DNA of 64,000 nt from Adiantum capillus-veneris (Eukaryota; Streptophyta; Polypodiopsida; Polypodiales; Pteridaceae): contig CM043964.1 in NCBI GenBank assembly GCA_014529385.2, positions 135,752,420 through 135,816,419 on the forward strand, in the 5' to 3' direction. Below are positions 1-11,159 of the stretch, piece by piece. The translations under genes were made by a program, and so were the position numbers. The first letter of the stretch is position 1. Each line of letters begins with the position of its first letter. The notes under the pieces are model-generated. The model was not told the DNA's origin, searched no databases, and was given only the letters and a program-made list of their open reading frames with translations.

Positions 1-531
1 TTCCCTGTCTTACCTATTAGACAAATTGAAATTGAATCCCTTGGGGTTGATGTAGACGGCTGAGACAATTTCACTAGGTGGGAACACTCTCTTGTGAGAC
101 GGGCAGTGAATGAGTCCGTAATTACTACAGTAATTACCATGGTAAACCCAAGGCATATAAATAGGGCCCTTTACATTGTAATCGGGTTAGCATTTTGGTG
201 GCAATTGTACTTGAGTTGTCAATCATTGGCAGTTGTTGTCGGCTGTACTCTGTCTATCCTTTTGTTCATAAGCCACATCATACTCATTGTAATCCTTCAT
301 TTGTAATTCCAATTACAGTAGTAAATTCTAGTTATACTTACTCTGTACTCAGTACTCTGAATCTGAATCTGAATATCATTCTTAGTACATAGTCTGGTTC
401 TTATTCCAGTAGATGTATTCTAGTTTAGTTTTTGTTCCTTTGTCCAGTCTACTGTCTGAACTAATACATCACCATAGCTGAAATCTTCTAACACTGGAAT
501 TAGCTATCTCAAGAGATCAGCTCCAATTCCA
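1..531 (+). repeat. 5' LTR (3' portion) of a decayed Ty3/gypsy element
   Basis: This stretch lies directly upstream of a primer-site-like sequence and a gag reading frame, holds a TATA box about 375 bases before its end, and ends in CA at 530-531. Its left end lies outside the window or is not visible. I found no second copy of it downstream of the integrase (6000-7600), so the 3' LTR is either lost or too diverged to see. The assignment rests on position and on the TATA/CA/primer-site layout, not on an LTR pair. Confidence 0.6.
156..163 (+). promoter_or_regulatory. TATA box in the LTR
   Basis: TATAAATA lies inside the presumed LTR, in the position expected for the RNA polymerase II promoter that starts retroelement transcription. 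It is a sequence match only; activity is not implied. Confidence 0.5.
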
Positions 532-534
532 TTT

Positions 535-550
535 TGGCGATCACGGTGGC
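535..550 (+). other. Candidate primer-binding site
   Basis: TGGCGATCACGGTGGC follows the LTR terminus after a 3-base spacer. The TGGCG start is typical of tRNA-primed plant Ty3 elements, but the remainder does not match a tRNA 3' end that I recognise, so the primer is uncertain. Confidence 0.4.
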
Positions 551-611
551 TAGAGATGAAGCTCATTGACTAAAACACTCTTCTCCCAGTTAGAAGCTCT
601 TAGCTACAGCA

Positions 612-2079
612 ATGGCACCCAAAACCATTTGTGGCCGGAAATCCACCATCCGTGTCGATCCTATTCCTGAGGAGTCAAGAAGAGAATTTGACCCTAAGAA
701 AGAGAGGGTAACTGACACTGAGGCTCATGAGGAGCATAGTCAGGCTGTTGAGACACAGGACTCACAGCATTCCAGTCACTCTAGACGCAGCAGAGAGGCA
801 AGCACAAAAGGCCAAAAGTTCTCGGTCCAGGCAGGGGGATGAGGGTATCAAAGGTAGTAAAGGCAGTCGCCGCACTTCCAGTAGACAGGCCAGAGAGGAC
901 ACTGACACAGAGACAGAAACAGATATTGATTGGGATGCAGATACTGACAATTGTAAGAAGACTCCCAAGCGCCGTTCAGTATCTAAGAAGAGAAGTGGCA
1001 GGACTAGTGGTAATCGGAATGATTACACATCTTCCCTGAACATTTCTTTTCCAGTATTCAAAGGGGGCAAGAAGGATGATCCAGATGTTCACATACATGC
1101 TTTTGAGCAGTATGCATACGTGAAGAATATTGATGAGGATGATTGGGGGGAATAATTTCCGCAAACCTTGAAGGAGGCAGCGAGAAAGTGGTACTACCAT
1201 TACCCTGCTTGTCAGCTTAGATCCTATAACAAACTACTTAAAGCCTTCCGACTGGAGTATTCCGACAATAAGGTGATGAAGATATTCTTTGTGAACTGGA
1301 TAAGATCAAGCAGCAGAATTTGTCAGTCCGAAGCTATGTGGAGAGAATCAAGGAGCTGACAAGGCAGTTACAGGAACCGTCTTCAGAGAAGCGACTGCGT
1401 GCATGGTTTCTGAATGGCTTTCAAAGCAAGAAGCTTAAGGAGCAGGAGGTACCAGCTCCAACCAAGAAATTCAATGATCTGGTACAACGGGCACTGAAGC
1501 TGGAACAGCAGGCCAAGAAGGAATAGAGCCATAAGAAGAGAAGATCCAGTAGCAGTAGCTCTTCTACTGAGAACTCTGATTCCAGTGAAGTGTCCGGCAG
1601 CTCTGAAAGTAGCTCTAACGAGAGGTCCAAGGATAAGTAAAAGAAGGGATCCTGGACTAAGAAGATTGAAGAGATGGCTAGGCAGATTGCCGAGATTAGC
1701 CACACCAAACAACCAGTTCAGAAAATGGAGACTTGGTGTTCGAAATGCAAATCCAAGGACCATATTTCCAACGAGTGTCCACAGTGTACTTACTGTAAGG
1801 CCTTTGGCCATTTATGGAATAATTGTGGTATCAGGATTCATCAATTTCTACACTTGTGGAAAGTACGGGCATTTCTACACTTGTGGAAAGTACGGGCATT
1901 TCACGGCTCAATGCCCAGACGCACCTGCACCTGCTACTACTGAGGCAAAGGCACCAGAGCCAGTCCCAATACGGGCAGTCACAAGGAGCAAAGGAGTGGT
2001 AATTGAAGAAATCCCAAATACTCCAAAAAAACCAGTCACTGCTGACAACAGCAAATGGGCTCAACAAAGAGAGGTCTGA
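612..2079 (+). pseudogene. Ty3/gypsy gag (broken)
   Basis: Gag is the capsid/nucleocapsid precursor of an LTR retrotransposon. The reading moves through several frames. An acidic/basic N-terminal part (612-1150) ends in a capsid-like stretch around 1030-1525. The nucleocapsid part has two clean CX2CX4HX4C zinc knuckles (about 1735-1830) and a third incomplete one near 1850-1915. Breaks: TAA at 1153-1155, a frameshift near 1275, TAG at 1524-1526, TAA near 1638, and a shift near 1835 next to a 27-bp tandem duplication. It sits upstream of protease and RT in normal gag-pol order. It cannot make a full-length product as it stands. Confidence 0.8.
1845..1898 (+). repeat. Exact 27-bp tandem duplication in the gag zinc-knuckle region
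   Basis: Two identical 27-bp units abut (1845-1871, 1872-1898). In the knuckle frame each unit encodes the first half of a CCHC motif (YTCGKYGHF), so the third knuckle is stuttered. The length is a multiple of three, so the duplication alone keeps frame. Confidence 0.85.
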
Positions 2080-2445
2080 AAGGCCAAGGGTAAAGAGAAG
2101 GTGGTAGATGAATGGCAAGAGCAGAGAGAACTAGTGGCTAAAATCACGGAGGATTTAGCCAAGAAGCTGCCAGAGCAGCCAGAAAGTTCTTAAGCCCGAG
2201 TCATTCAGAAGATACCAGCCCAATCAACTAAGAAAGATCAGTCAATGCTTGGCATACCTGAGACCATGCTAGCTGCGGTACAAGGAATGATTGGTGAACT
2301 GGGAGTTGATAGAAGAACTGGAAGCACTGCAAGGGAGGAATGGCAGTGTGAAGATACAACCAGTTCTTCGAGCTCCGACAACCAGCTTGATTAGGAGAAA
2401 GAAGAAATCCATGTTAAGATCTATGATACAATTCAAAAGCTTAAT

Positions 2446-3097
2446 GTGGAGCTGGAAGACATTAGAAAAACCTTGCCTGAAGTGGCAAACTTCATCAGAC
2501 AACGTAGGAAAGCTGAAGTGGAGGCCAAAAAAGTTGATCTAACGGCTGTCCGAGATGATGAAGTACCGCTCATTCAGGTGGACTACAAGGTTCAAAAGCA
2601 ATGGGAATCTCTTTCAAGTGTTATCTTGGATGGAGGAGCAAGAGTCAATATAATGGGAGTCCATCTCGAGCAAAGGATGGTCATCACGAATCTAAAGCCA
2701 GCACCATTTAAAGTGAGAATGGCAGATCACAGAGTAGTACAAGCTACAGGCATGATTGAAAATATGCAGATAAGAGTAGGCAGGGAAAAATTTAAAGCCA
2801 GCTTCTTAGTTCTAGATGAGGGCATATGGGATGCTGCTAGGGCGCCCATGGTTGAGAACATCACATGTTGTTCATGACTATGCAAATCAAAACTTAACCA
2901 TAGAAGGGGCCAGCGACATAATTCAGATCCAGATGAACAATACTAGGAGCTGGAGAAAAGAGCTGAGACCAAAAGAATTATGTCAAAAGTACAAGGCAAA
3001 GAAGATTGAACAAATGTTAGCAGCTCCGAACATATTTCCTTTAGTAGAGATTGACTTGAATGCGGTTTTACTAAATAAAGAGCAGTCCGACAAGTAG
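2446..3097 (+). pseudogene. Ty3/gypsy aspartic protease region (broken)
   Basis: This is the retroelement protease that would cut Gag-Pol. The active-site region reads LDGGARVNIMG (about 2626-2658), with Gly in place of the usual Ser/Thr of the D-S/T-G triad. The downstream LLGRPWLR motif of plant Ty3 proteases is present near 2830, but in another frame, so a frameshift lies between 2800 and 2840. An in-frame TAG follows at 3095-3097. The same frame then runs on into the RT region. Confidence 0.75.
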
Positions 3098-3190
3098 AAA
3101 AAGCAATTCCCAGATCAGTTTACTGAAATCAACACAGAGAAAAGATCAGTTCAGTTAACTGGGAGGCTGGAGGAATCAGCTGAAACTGGC

Positions 3191-4867
3191 ATGGCGGAGG
3201 AGCCAGTGCATTCTGGAGAGCACACAGTGAATCAGAATGCTGATTGGTTGCTTCCAGACGACCAAGAAGTTGAAGAATGGAACCTAGGCTCGGAGGATAG
3301 TCCTAGGATGATCAAGGTTAATAAGCATCTTAATCCTATAACGAAGGAAAAGGCACGTAGGATGTTCCAGAACTACAAAGATGTATTTTCCTGGGAATAC
3401 ACAGACTTGAAAGGAGTGGATCTTGAAGGATGCCAGCACAGAATACCGTTGAAGCCAGATGCTCGGCCAGTACAACTGCAAAGATACCGAATGAACCCCA
3501 ACTATGCTAAGAAGGTCAAGGAGGAGATTGACAATCTTCTCAAGGCTGGGTTCATCACAGAAGTGGCCAGTAGAGATTGGCTGTTTCCCATAGTCGTAGT
3601 TCCCAAGAAGAATGGGAAATTGAGAGTCTGTGTTGACTATAGGAAACTCAACGTCCAAACTATCAATGATCCATTCCCATTGCCTTTTACTGACATGTTA
3701 CTTGATGAGATTGCAGGATACAAAATGTATAGCTTTATGGACGGTTACGATGGCTATAACCAGTTACCGATCACTCCTGAAGATAGAGCAAAGAACACTT
3801 TCATCATCGAGTGGGGAGTTTTCATGTATCTGGTGATGCCTTTCGGGCTGTGTAATGCAATAGCTACTTTTCAGCGGTGTATGATGGAAATGTTTAATGA
3901 GTTCCTTCATCGGTTCCTCGCTATCTTTATGGATGATTTTACTGTATATTCAGATGAGGAACAACACTTACTATTCCTAGAAATGGTTTTCAAACGCTGT
4001 CAGGAGAAGCGGATTTGTCTGAATCCATTTAAGTCCGTTTTCCTAGTCTGGAAGGGATAGCTACTGGGACATGTGGTATCCCGTAACGGAATAGAAATGG
4101 CCAACGATAAAATCCAGTGTGTTCAGCAAGCTAAAGCACCCAGAAATGAATCTCAGCTAAGCTCTTTCCTGGGTTATGTTAGCTTCTATAGAAGGTTTGT
4201 GCATAAGTTTGCCTCTCAAGCAGTACCATTATATGAGCTCACAAAGAAGACCAGTAAGTTCAATTGGATTGCTGAGTGTGAGGAAATCTTTCAGAATCTG
4301 AAAAAGGCTATTATCAGTAAACGAGTCCTCAGGCAACCAAACTGGGATGTTATTTTCCATGTACATGTGGACGCTTCGGGACTGGCAATGGGGGCGATAT
4401 TGGCTCAGCCAGATGGAAGGACTGATTATCATGTTTATTTTGCCAGTTGCAGATTCAGTCAGGCTGAACAAGGTTATACGACCACTAAGCAAGAAGCCCT
4501 CGGAATGGTTTTCAGTGCTACAAAGTTCAGGCATTACCTGCTAGGCAAACTATTTCATTTCTATGTGGATCATCAAGCTCTTCTGTTCTTGATTAATAAA
4601 GTCATTATTCAAGGCAGGCTAATACGGTCGATGATGTTCCTCATGGAGTTTGAATTCAGAATTTTTCATAAGCCTGGCAAGAATCATTGTGGAGCTGATT
4701 TTCTATCTAGAAGTACAGAGGGTTATTCAGAAGCATCCTTGAGGGACGAACCAGTGGATGCTGACTTATTTCACTTGGAAGCAGGAGAATCAGTTGACCC
4801 TGAATGGTATGATGTTTATCAGTTTCTTTCTCAAGGTGATTTCCCAGAGGACTGGAAGCAGAACTAG
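3191..4867 (+). pseudogene. Ty3/gypsy reverse transcriptase and RNase H (broken)
   Basis: This encodes reverse transcriptase followed by RNase H. Visible RT blocks, in order: VVVPKKNGKLRVCVDYRKLN, FMDGYDGYNQ, VMPFGLCNA and the catalytic box FMDD (about 3928-3939). After an in-frame TAG (4058-4060) the frame continues with the RT thumb (SSFLGYVSFYRRF) and RNase H (VHVDASGLAMGAILAQ; later TKQEALGMVFS). A further in-frame TAG ends this section at 4865-4867. The RT style (FMDG.DGYNQ) resembles the Tat/Athila side of Ty3 elements, which is inference from motif style. Apart from the TAG codons the frame is long and continuous. Confidence 0.9.
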
Positions 4868-4876
4868 AAGAAGGCT

Positions 4877-5996
4877 TTGGTCATCAAGAGCTTGAAGTTT
4901 ACTATCATCGGAGGTTCACTCTATCGATTAGGTGTTAATGGTATTCTTTGGTGTTGTGTGCCTATGGAAGGAAGAATGCAAGTCATTTCAGAGGCACATA
5001 ATGGCGAATCTAGTGGACATTTTTCCAATGAAGTTACCTACAAGAAGATTGCAAGCCGGTCTATGGTGGCAAACATTAATTGTTGATGTTAGAAGTTTTT
5101 GTAAAACTTGTGACATATGCCAAAGAATGGGTAGATCTACAGCTGCAGATATGACTCCTTTAACGCCAGTACAACCACTGGGTGTGTTCATGAAATGGGA
5201 CTTAGATTTTATGGGACCTTTTAAGAAGGTTACACCCAAAAAGAACAAGTACATAATAATGACTACTTGCTATGTCACTAAGTGGGTTGAAGCTAAGGAT
5301 CTTCTTGACAACACAACCAAGTCAACTGCAAGGTTTCTATTTGAGAAGATTGTTTGTCGATATGGATGTCCGGTAGAGATTGTGTCAGACCAAGAGACAC
5401 ATTTTATCAATGACACTATGGAGATTCTACTGGATATGTTTTCAGTCAAGCATCATAAATCTACCCGTTATTATCCCAGATGCAATGGATAGACTGTAGT
5501 AACAAGACAATCAAGACTATTCTCACTAAGGTTGTGCAGAAGAAACCAGACCAGTGGGATTTGAAACTCCAGACAGGTCACTACTGGGTTGACACCATTG
5601 AGAATGGTGTATGGCACTGAAGCCGTGGTTCCTATGGAGTTTGTTATCCCAAGTGTGAGAATGGCTGTGAAGTATGGCTTAGATTTCAACCAGAATATGA
5701 AGAAGCGCCTGGATGAGCTTATGCAAATAGATGAACTCAGGCAACGACCTATGCTGGAACAAGAAATTGTTCAGCAACGAAGGAAGCACTGGCATGATCA
5801 CAGAATTAAGGTCTGGGAATTTCAGAAAGGGGATTTGGTTTCGAGTGGCCAGAACTTCTTCATCTCTTCTCTGTTTCTTGCGCTTCTCTATCAGTCTAGA
5901 CTAGGTCCTAAGAAGCCTTTGATGAGTGGTGAAGATACCTTCCCTTCACTCTGTGCAAACAAATCTTTTGAAGGATTGAGATACTACCCTGAGTAA
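4877..5996 (+). pseudogene. Ty3/gypsy integrase (broken)
   Basis: Integrase inserts the cDNA copy into host DNA. The zinc-binding part is recognisable (CKTCDICQRMG near 5105-5135). The catalytic core shows the first Asp in WDLDFMGPF, the second in VSDQETHF, and then the block where Glu is expected, interrupted by TAG at 5490-5492. The frame changes near 5060 and again after 5500; a last piece (5589-5996) carries the conserved TPLRMVYGTEAV segment and a charged C-terminal stretch. No chromodomain is seen. Sequence after 6000 has no further recognisable pol motif. Confidence 0.85.
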
Positions 5997-7574
5997 GTGC
6001 TTGGAGGCTCAGAGTGCTGCATATTCTCCAAGAGGTAGAGTGTTGTCTTGTTTTGATAATAATATTTCTTTTAAATGTTCATAAGTTTTAAGTGTATGCA
6101 TACCATAAGTCAGGTTTGCAATATCTACGTCTCTCAAGCATCTAGTAGACCTTGCCAATCTACTATGAAAGATGATTAGGGCTAAGTAAAAACATGCTTG
6201 CAATAGCTAAGCCTTTCAAGCACTAAGTGGAATTAGTCTCTCCACTGTGGAAGAATGTTGATGGGTAAAAAGGGACCCTCTACCCAAAGGAACATGACTA
6301 ACTATGACTTTATTTTTCCACCCATAGGTAATGTCAATAATATTAATTTCTAACCTCCTAAAAGTATTTTACAACTTAACTTGGCCAGTTAAGTCCAAGG
6401 AAAATAAAAGGGAACAAGTGAAATTGATTAAGTGATAATGGACCAACCGAAAAGCATTTTATTAACGTGATCACAAACACGCAAACACGTTAATAACGTT
6501 GAGTGATCACTTTTCAAAACACGTGATCACCTTGAGTGTTCATATGAACTTCCTATTAAACTGTAAAAACCACCCAAACCGGTAGTCCCATCGGGCTTTT
6601 CCATATCTTGGCAAGCCTTTTGGGGGTTTTTTTGCCATATCCTAGCGGGCCCTCCATGAAAGAAAAATATACCGATGGGCTTTTAGTGGGTTATCATGCC
6701 ACCATTCATCAGATTAGAATTATAATTATGTGATATGATAAAAACACATGATAAATGTATCCAGGGCAACCTTGATCAAAGGTACATGACAAAGGAGATG
6801 ACCAAGAGCAATAATAGGAGTCTAAAAATAGAAAGTAATTGTGCTAAGCTAAAGTCATTTAAATAACTCTCTAGACTCTAAGTATGAAGTCTCAAAAGAC
6901 TTAGGGTGAAATTCTAACTTATTGCAAAATGTCTAAATTTAGCAAGTTTTGGGAGCAGCTTGGCGGAACCTCCAAAGCACTATGCTAGGGTTTTCACAGG
7001 AGGTGAAATTTCTAAAGTCCATAGAGTGAGTTTTATTTTTTCCCAAGTCTATTCTAATCCAGTAGGTCCTAAATGAGCAGGCCCCAAGTCAGCTTCATAA
7101 GCCTCCAAGGTTTGTACAAAGGTCTTGCACCTGAGCTATTTAATTAGAGGGTAAGTTTATGGTTCTTTATTGAATGAAAGAAAAAAGATAAGGACTAAAG
7201 TTATATCATCCCTTCCTCATTTAGTAAGTTGACTCTAGTCTTCGTTTACTAAGCTTAGCTAGGCCACATGTCTAAGTAGCACACACTTGCTTTGTGTGAA
7301 CTTAACAAGTGTGTGCAATGTGTATGGTGTGTGCACTTGCAAAGAAGAGTCCAATATAAGTGGGGGAAAGTTCTACAATGAAAGGCAAGAGAGGACAAGT
7401 GTTGGGCATGCTTGAGTTGCACTAGAGGTGTTCCCACCTCATTTGTCCAAAGTGAAGCATTCTAATTCAAGTCTAGTTGCACACTAGCATACACATAAAA
7501 GGGGGGACTCATGGGGATTTTTGGCCTCTTCTTGCTCCTCTCACACTCTCTCTCAAGTGCCCAAGATGGCAAAG

Positions 7575-7628
<54 letters not shown>

Positions 7629-7629
7629 G
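5997..7629. other. Intergenic, no gene seen
   Basis: AT-rich, stop-dense sequence with no recognisable protein motif. A 9-bp inverted repeat (ATTAACGTG / CACGTTAAT) lies near 6462-6496. A CT microsatellite closes the region. Confidence 0.6.
7579..7623 (+). repeat. (CT)n microsatellite
   Basis: About 22 uninterrupted CT units, ending 12 bases before the left end of the copia-type element. Confidence 0.95.
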
Positions 7630-7634
7630 AGTTC

Positions 7635-7982
7635 TGTAGGGTTATGGTGGATGTGTTAGTGTTCCATTCATGGAATAATCATGATTAGAATAGAATTATA
7701 TTATGGATTGATATTGGACACACAATATGCTAGAGTTTGTCTAATATTGCAAAAATGATAGACTTACTTTTATTTAGCATAATGTGTCTCTATATAGGCA
7801 TACACAAAAGGGACAACCTTTTGACACATGTGCATAATATGTGGCTGCCTATGCACAAATACAAATGGTTGTGCTTTACACAAGGGTTGTAAGAGGTTCT
7901 TCACATGGCTATTGACACATGACTTTTCTAGGTGGAAGAGATTGTTCACACAAGAGATGCAACAAAAGCCCATATTCCAACA
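7635..7982 (-). repeat. 3' LTR of the copia-type gag-only element
   Basis: 348 bp. It aligns almost throughout with 10178-10506, apart from small indels such as an extra run near 7803-7815. Target duplication AGTTC lies immediately to its left. Confidence 0.9.
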
Positions 7983-8165
7983 ATACTCCCCTATGTGGGT
8001 TTTAGTTGCATATCACTCACACAATTGATACCCTCCTAGGGTGAGACACACAAAACACATGCCTCCCCTTGAACATAAAGGGTGTAGGCACACAAAATAG
8101 CAGAATGTAGGCACACACATAAGTCTTCCTGGCACAAATAGAGGGTAAGGTACAATTGAGAGAAT

Positions 8166-9050
8166 GCTCACAGTATATCATCATACACCAAGCCAGCATT
8201 GTTGTCGTTCTCATTGTCAAAATCTTCAGTGGTGACGAGGTTGATTTTTGCTTTTGCTTTATCTTTGAAATGCTCTTTGTGATTGGTAACCTGTGAAGAT
8301 TTATCATTGAGACTTCAATACTTTGGTTGTTCTTTCCACAAAATGCGACAAGGGTTGACTTCATAGCAATTCTTTGAAAGATGATTTGTTCTGCCACAAC
8401 ATGTGCATTTTAAGTTCTTTTTGTGATTTCAAATGTAGCGGTTGGATGAGACCACAAAAGCACCATTTTTTGGTCGTTGATTGCCTTTGAGTTTCTTTTT
8501 GTGCTCTTGAAGAGAGATTATTACATCTTCAAGTTTAGGTTTGGATCTTTCTCTTTAAGCACTATTACAATTTGGCCAAAATTTGCATCTCGTACTGCTT
8601 TGAGAAGCATTGCAATCTGGTCTTCATTATCTACATGGCATTTTATATATGTCACTATGTACATATACTTTTGAGCCTATTGACGAGAAATGACACATCT
8701 TCTCCAAGCTCCATAAGCAACCCGTAAAGTTGCATTTTTACAGCAATTTTAGAATGCTTGGCAATAGCACCAAAATGATACTCAAGGTTATCCATGCATC
8801 ATGTGTATTGGTGCAATCATCTAAATAATGCACAAAGTTGTCGTCAAGGGATGGGAGTAGAAAGCCAAGAGCTTGCTCATCTTTTAGCTACAAATTGCAC
8901 CGAGCTTTGTCACGTTTCTACTCTATCATCTTCATCTAGTGGTTTAATGATAGACCATAATTGATTTTGCATTAAATAGCCTTTGGTTTTTCCCTACCAC
9001 ATGTGAAAACCATGGCCGTTGAATTTTTCGATGTTTTTATCTCCCCCCAT
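8166..9050 (-). pseudogene. Copia-type gag (broken)
   Basis: Read on the minus strand from an ATG at 9050, the frame opens with the characteristic copia Gag start (IEKFNGHGFHMW, then GYLMQNQLW), where a Trp would anchor the capsid fold. Towards the end lies a CX2CX4HX4C knuckle (CTCCGRTNHLSKNC, about 8366-8407). The last stretch is acidic (DFDNENDNNAG) and ends in a TGA near 8166, a plausible natural stop. Several in-frame stops and frame shifts occur in between, so it is not translatable in full. About 295 codons, short for gag-pol and normal for gag alone. Confidence 0.75.
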
Positions 9051-10177
9051 GATTGTGCGCTACCGTGTGCGGTGAGAGGAAGGTCTTACCAAATTATAGG
9101 GTAGTGTCTAGTCCTCGTGAAAATGTATAACTGATTTTTTCAATGACTTACAATTCTTTAAGCAAGTGTGAAGTCACTCTCCAATGATATGGAGTACCCC
9201 TTCACAAAGCTTGCCGTATATTGCAAGGTAAAAAGATTTGAAAATGGAAAATACAAAATTTTGAGGACTTTGGGGTTTAAAAAACTTTGAGATCACGGGA
9301 ATGGACCCTTGCCAAGATTGTTTGGAAAGCAAGGTGGTTCCACCGTGGGAATTGTCCCTTTTATGACTTCAATGGCTAGGAGTTTCTGCTTGCGGGGAAA
9401 GGGAGTTTATTTTGGGGTGGGGGGTTGTATTTACCAGCGGCCTGGTGTGGGAACAGGGCCCCAAGATGTTGAAGGTTGGGTGGTATAGGTTGCAGGTGGT
9501 GAGGATTGAGTGGTTGAGCACATGAAAAGTTGGCCGACAAGGGGAGGTGGGGGGCGAAAGCGATTGGAGAGGCTGTGCACCATGAGGCACCAAGGTAGGG
9601 ATGATGCTGAAGCTTGAGGCCAATTGTAGGATGGGTTGGTGCTTGAAATGGTGAAGATTGATGCTATTGAGCCTGCAACTGTCGTGCACAACACTTGCTA
9701 AGTTGGCTTGGTTGGGAAAGTGCAGAAATTGCTAGTGGAGCAGTGAGCTTGCCAAGTGTGATTCACGAGGTCGCCGAGCCCACGGGGTGAGCTTAAGGCG
9801 CACGGGTGTCGATGAAGGCGGGTTGACTTACGGTGCCAAGATGCTATGACGGGCTACAAAAACCAGGTTGAACGCCTTCCACAGTAGTGGTGTCGGAGAT
9901 TGCGACCAAGGTGGTGGATGCTAGCTCATTCACTAGGAGCGTGATAAAGTGGGTGATGTGCCACTTCTTGCACACATTTGCTAAAGCTTGTAGTAATGGA
10001 GGTAGGGGTGTGGCATGATGGTGTGGCCCAACCTTTGATTATCTGGTGGGGTAGAAGATTGCGTGATGGCACATGGTTTGGTGGAGCATGTGGATAGCAA
10101 AAAAACCAAGATCCTCCACTTGAGAGTCCACCTTTATTAAGAAAAAGCTTTGTCCTTGTTCAGAATGTGGTTCTAGT
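9051..10177 (-). other. Untranslated leader of the gag-only copia element
   Basis: About 1.1 kb between the 5' LTR and the gag start with no recognisable coding motif. It would contain the primer site and packaging signal. The sequence next to the LTR does not match the usual initiator-Met primer complement. Confidence 0.5.
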
Positions 10178-10506
10178 TGTAGGGTTATGGTGAATGTGTT
10201 AGTGTAACATTCATGGCATAATCATGATTATAATAGAATTAGCTTATGGCTTGATATTGGGCACAAGGTATGCCAGAGTATGGTTGCAAAAATGACAGAC
10301 CTACTTTTATTCAGTATAATGTGTCTCTATATAGGCATACCTTTTGACACATGGGCATAGTAAGTGGCTGCCTATGCACAAATACAAGTGGTTGTGCTTT
10401 ACACAAGGATTGTAAGTGGTTCTTCACATGGGCTATTGACACATGAATTTTCCAGGTGGAAGAGATTGTTCACACAAGAGATGCAACAAAATCCCTCATC
10501 CCAACA
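10178..10506 (-). repeat. 5' LTR of the copia-type gag-only element
   Basis: 329 bp partner of the LTR at 7635-7982, followed immediately by the target duplication AGTTC (10507-10511). Confidence 0.9.
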
Positions 10507-10511
10507 AGTTC

Positions 10512-10910
10512 TAGAGATGGTGTCTATGCTCAAGTTCTTGGCTATGGATGCAAATCCAAGCAAATGGATGTTCCTTCTTCTCCATCTCTACTATTTTGTT
10601 ATACTATGCTACGCTAAGAGATTGACCATGAGCAAGTGTATTTGAAGAATCCATTCTCTTGCTTAAAAAAAACATCTTTCCACATTCATCTTTCTCTTTC
10701 CCCGCAGTTCCTTTCTTCTCACTTGGGTGTATACTAAGGGTTATACCATGGAATCTTGAAGACACCATCTTCTTGTTTCAGGAAAGGCTCTAGAAGAGCA
10801 CAAAATTGCATTGTAACAAAGTTTTCTTTTGAGAGGATTACAATGCAAGTCCTTTGGAGGGGGACCGGCTCCAAGAAAATTTGGTCCTCATCAAGTTGTC
10901 AATATTAACT
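10512..10910 (-). repeat. Reversed, decayed chromovirus LTR fragment
   Basis: The reverse complement resembles the chromovirus LTRs elsewhere in the window, especially the type-B LTR (39454, 55273). The shared blocks occur in the right order: a CTTGGCTATGG.ATGCAAATCC segment (10539-10560), a TTCCCCGCA segment near 10700, and the CTTTGGAGGGGGACCGGCTCC / GGTCCTCAT segment (10850-10890). The match is broken by many changes, so this is an old partial copy in the opposite orientation. Confidence 0.65.
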
Positions 10911-11099
10911 AGTTATTCTCTTTGAATCACATGCATGGCTCAAGTGTTTTAAATGTATTCTTGTGTAAAAAAATGAGCCTAGCACAACCTGTGGTCTCCT
11001 TGCTATCGAGTTATTCTTTTTGAATCATGTGCATGGCTAAAGTGTTATAAATGTATGCTTGTGTAAAGAAACTAGCCTAGCACAACTTGTGGTCTCCTT

Positions 11100-11104
<5 letters not shown>
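10911..11104. repeat. Two-unit tandem repeat, period 98 bp
   Basis: Units start at 10911 and 11009 (AGTTATTCT...) and both end in GTGGTCTCCTTGCT. They differ by about ten substitutions. The array runs directly into a CT microsatellite. Confidence 0.85.

Positions 11105-11154
<50 letters not shown>
11101..11154 (+). repeat. (CT)n microsatellite
   Basis: Twenty-seven uninterrupted CT units. Confidence 0.95.
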
Positions 11155-11155
<1 letters not shown>

Positions 11156-11159
11156 AAAT

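Larger units (their letters stand above)
7635..10506 (-). mobile_element. Non-autonomous Ty1/copia-type LTR element carrying only gag
   Basis: Two closely similar LTRs (7635-7982 and 10178-10506) enclose 2195 bp. Read on the minus strand each LTR starts TGTTGG and ends CCTACA, the TG...CA form. The 5-bp sequence AGTTC flanks the element on both sides (7630-7634 and 10507-10511), a perfect target-site duplication. A purine tract (AGGGGAG) precedes the 3' LTR on the minus strand. The only coding remnant is a copia-type gag at 8166-9050; no protease, integrase or RT is visible. This matches the class of LTR elements that keep gag alone and borrow pol from relatives. Confidence 0.9.

Noticed and set aside
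5997-7600. A 3' LTR for the first Ty3 element
   Set aside because: No stretch here matches 1-531, and no TATAAATA or matching terminus was found.
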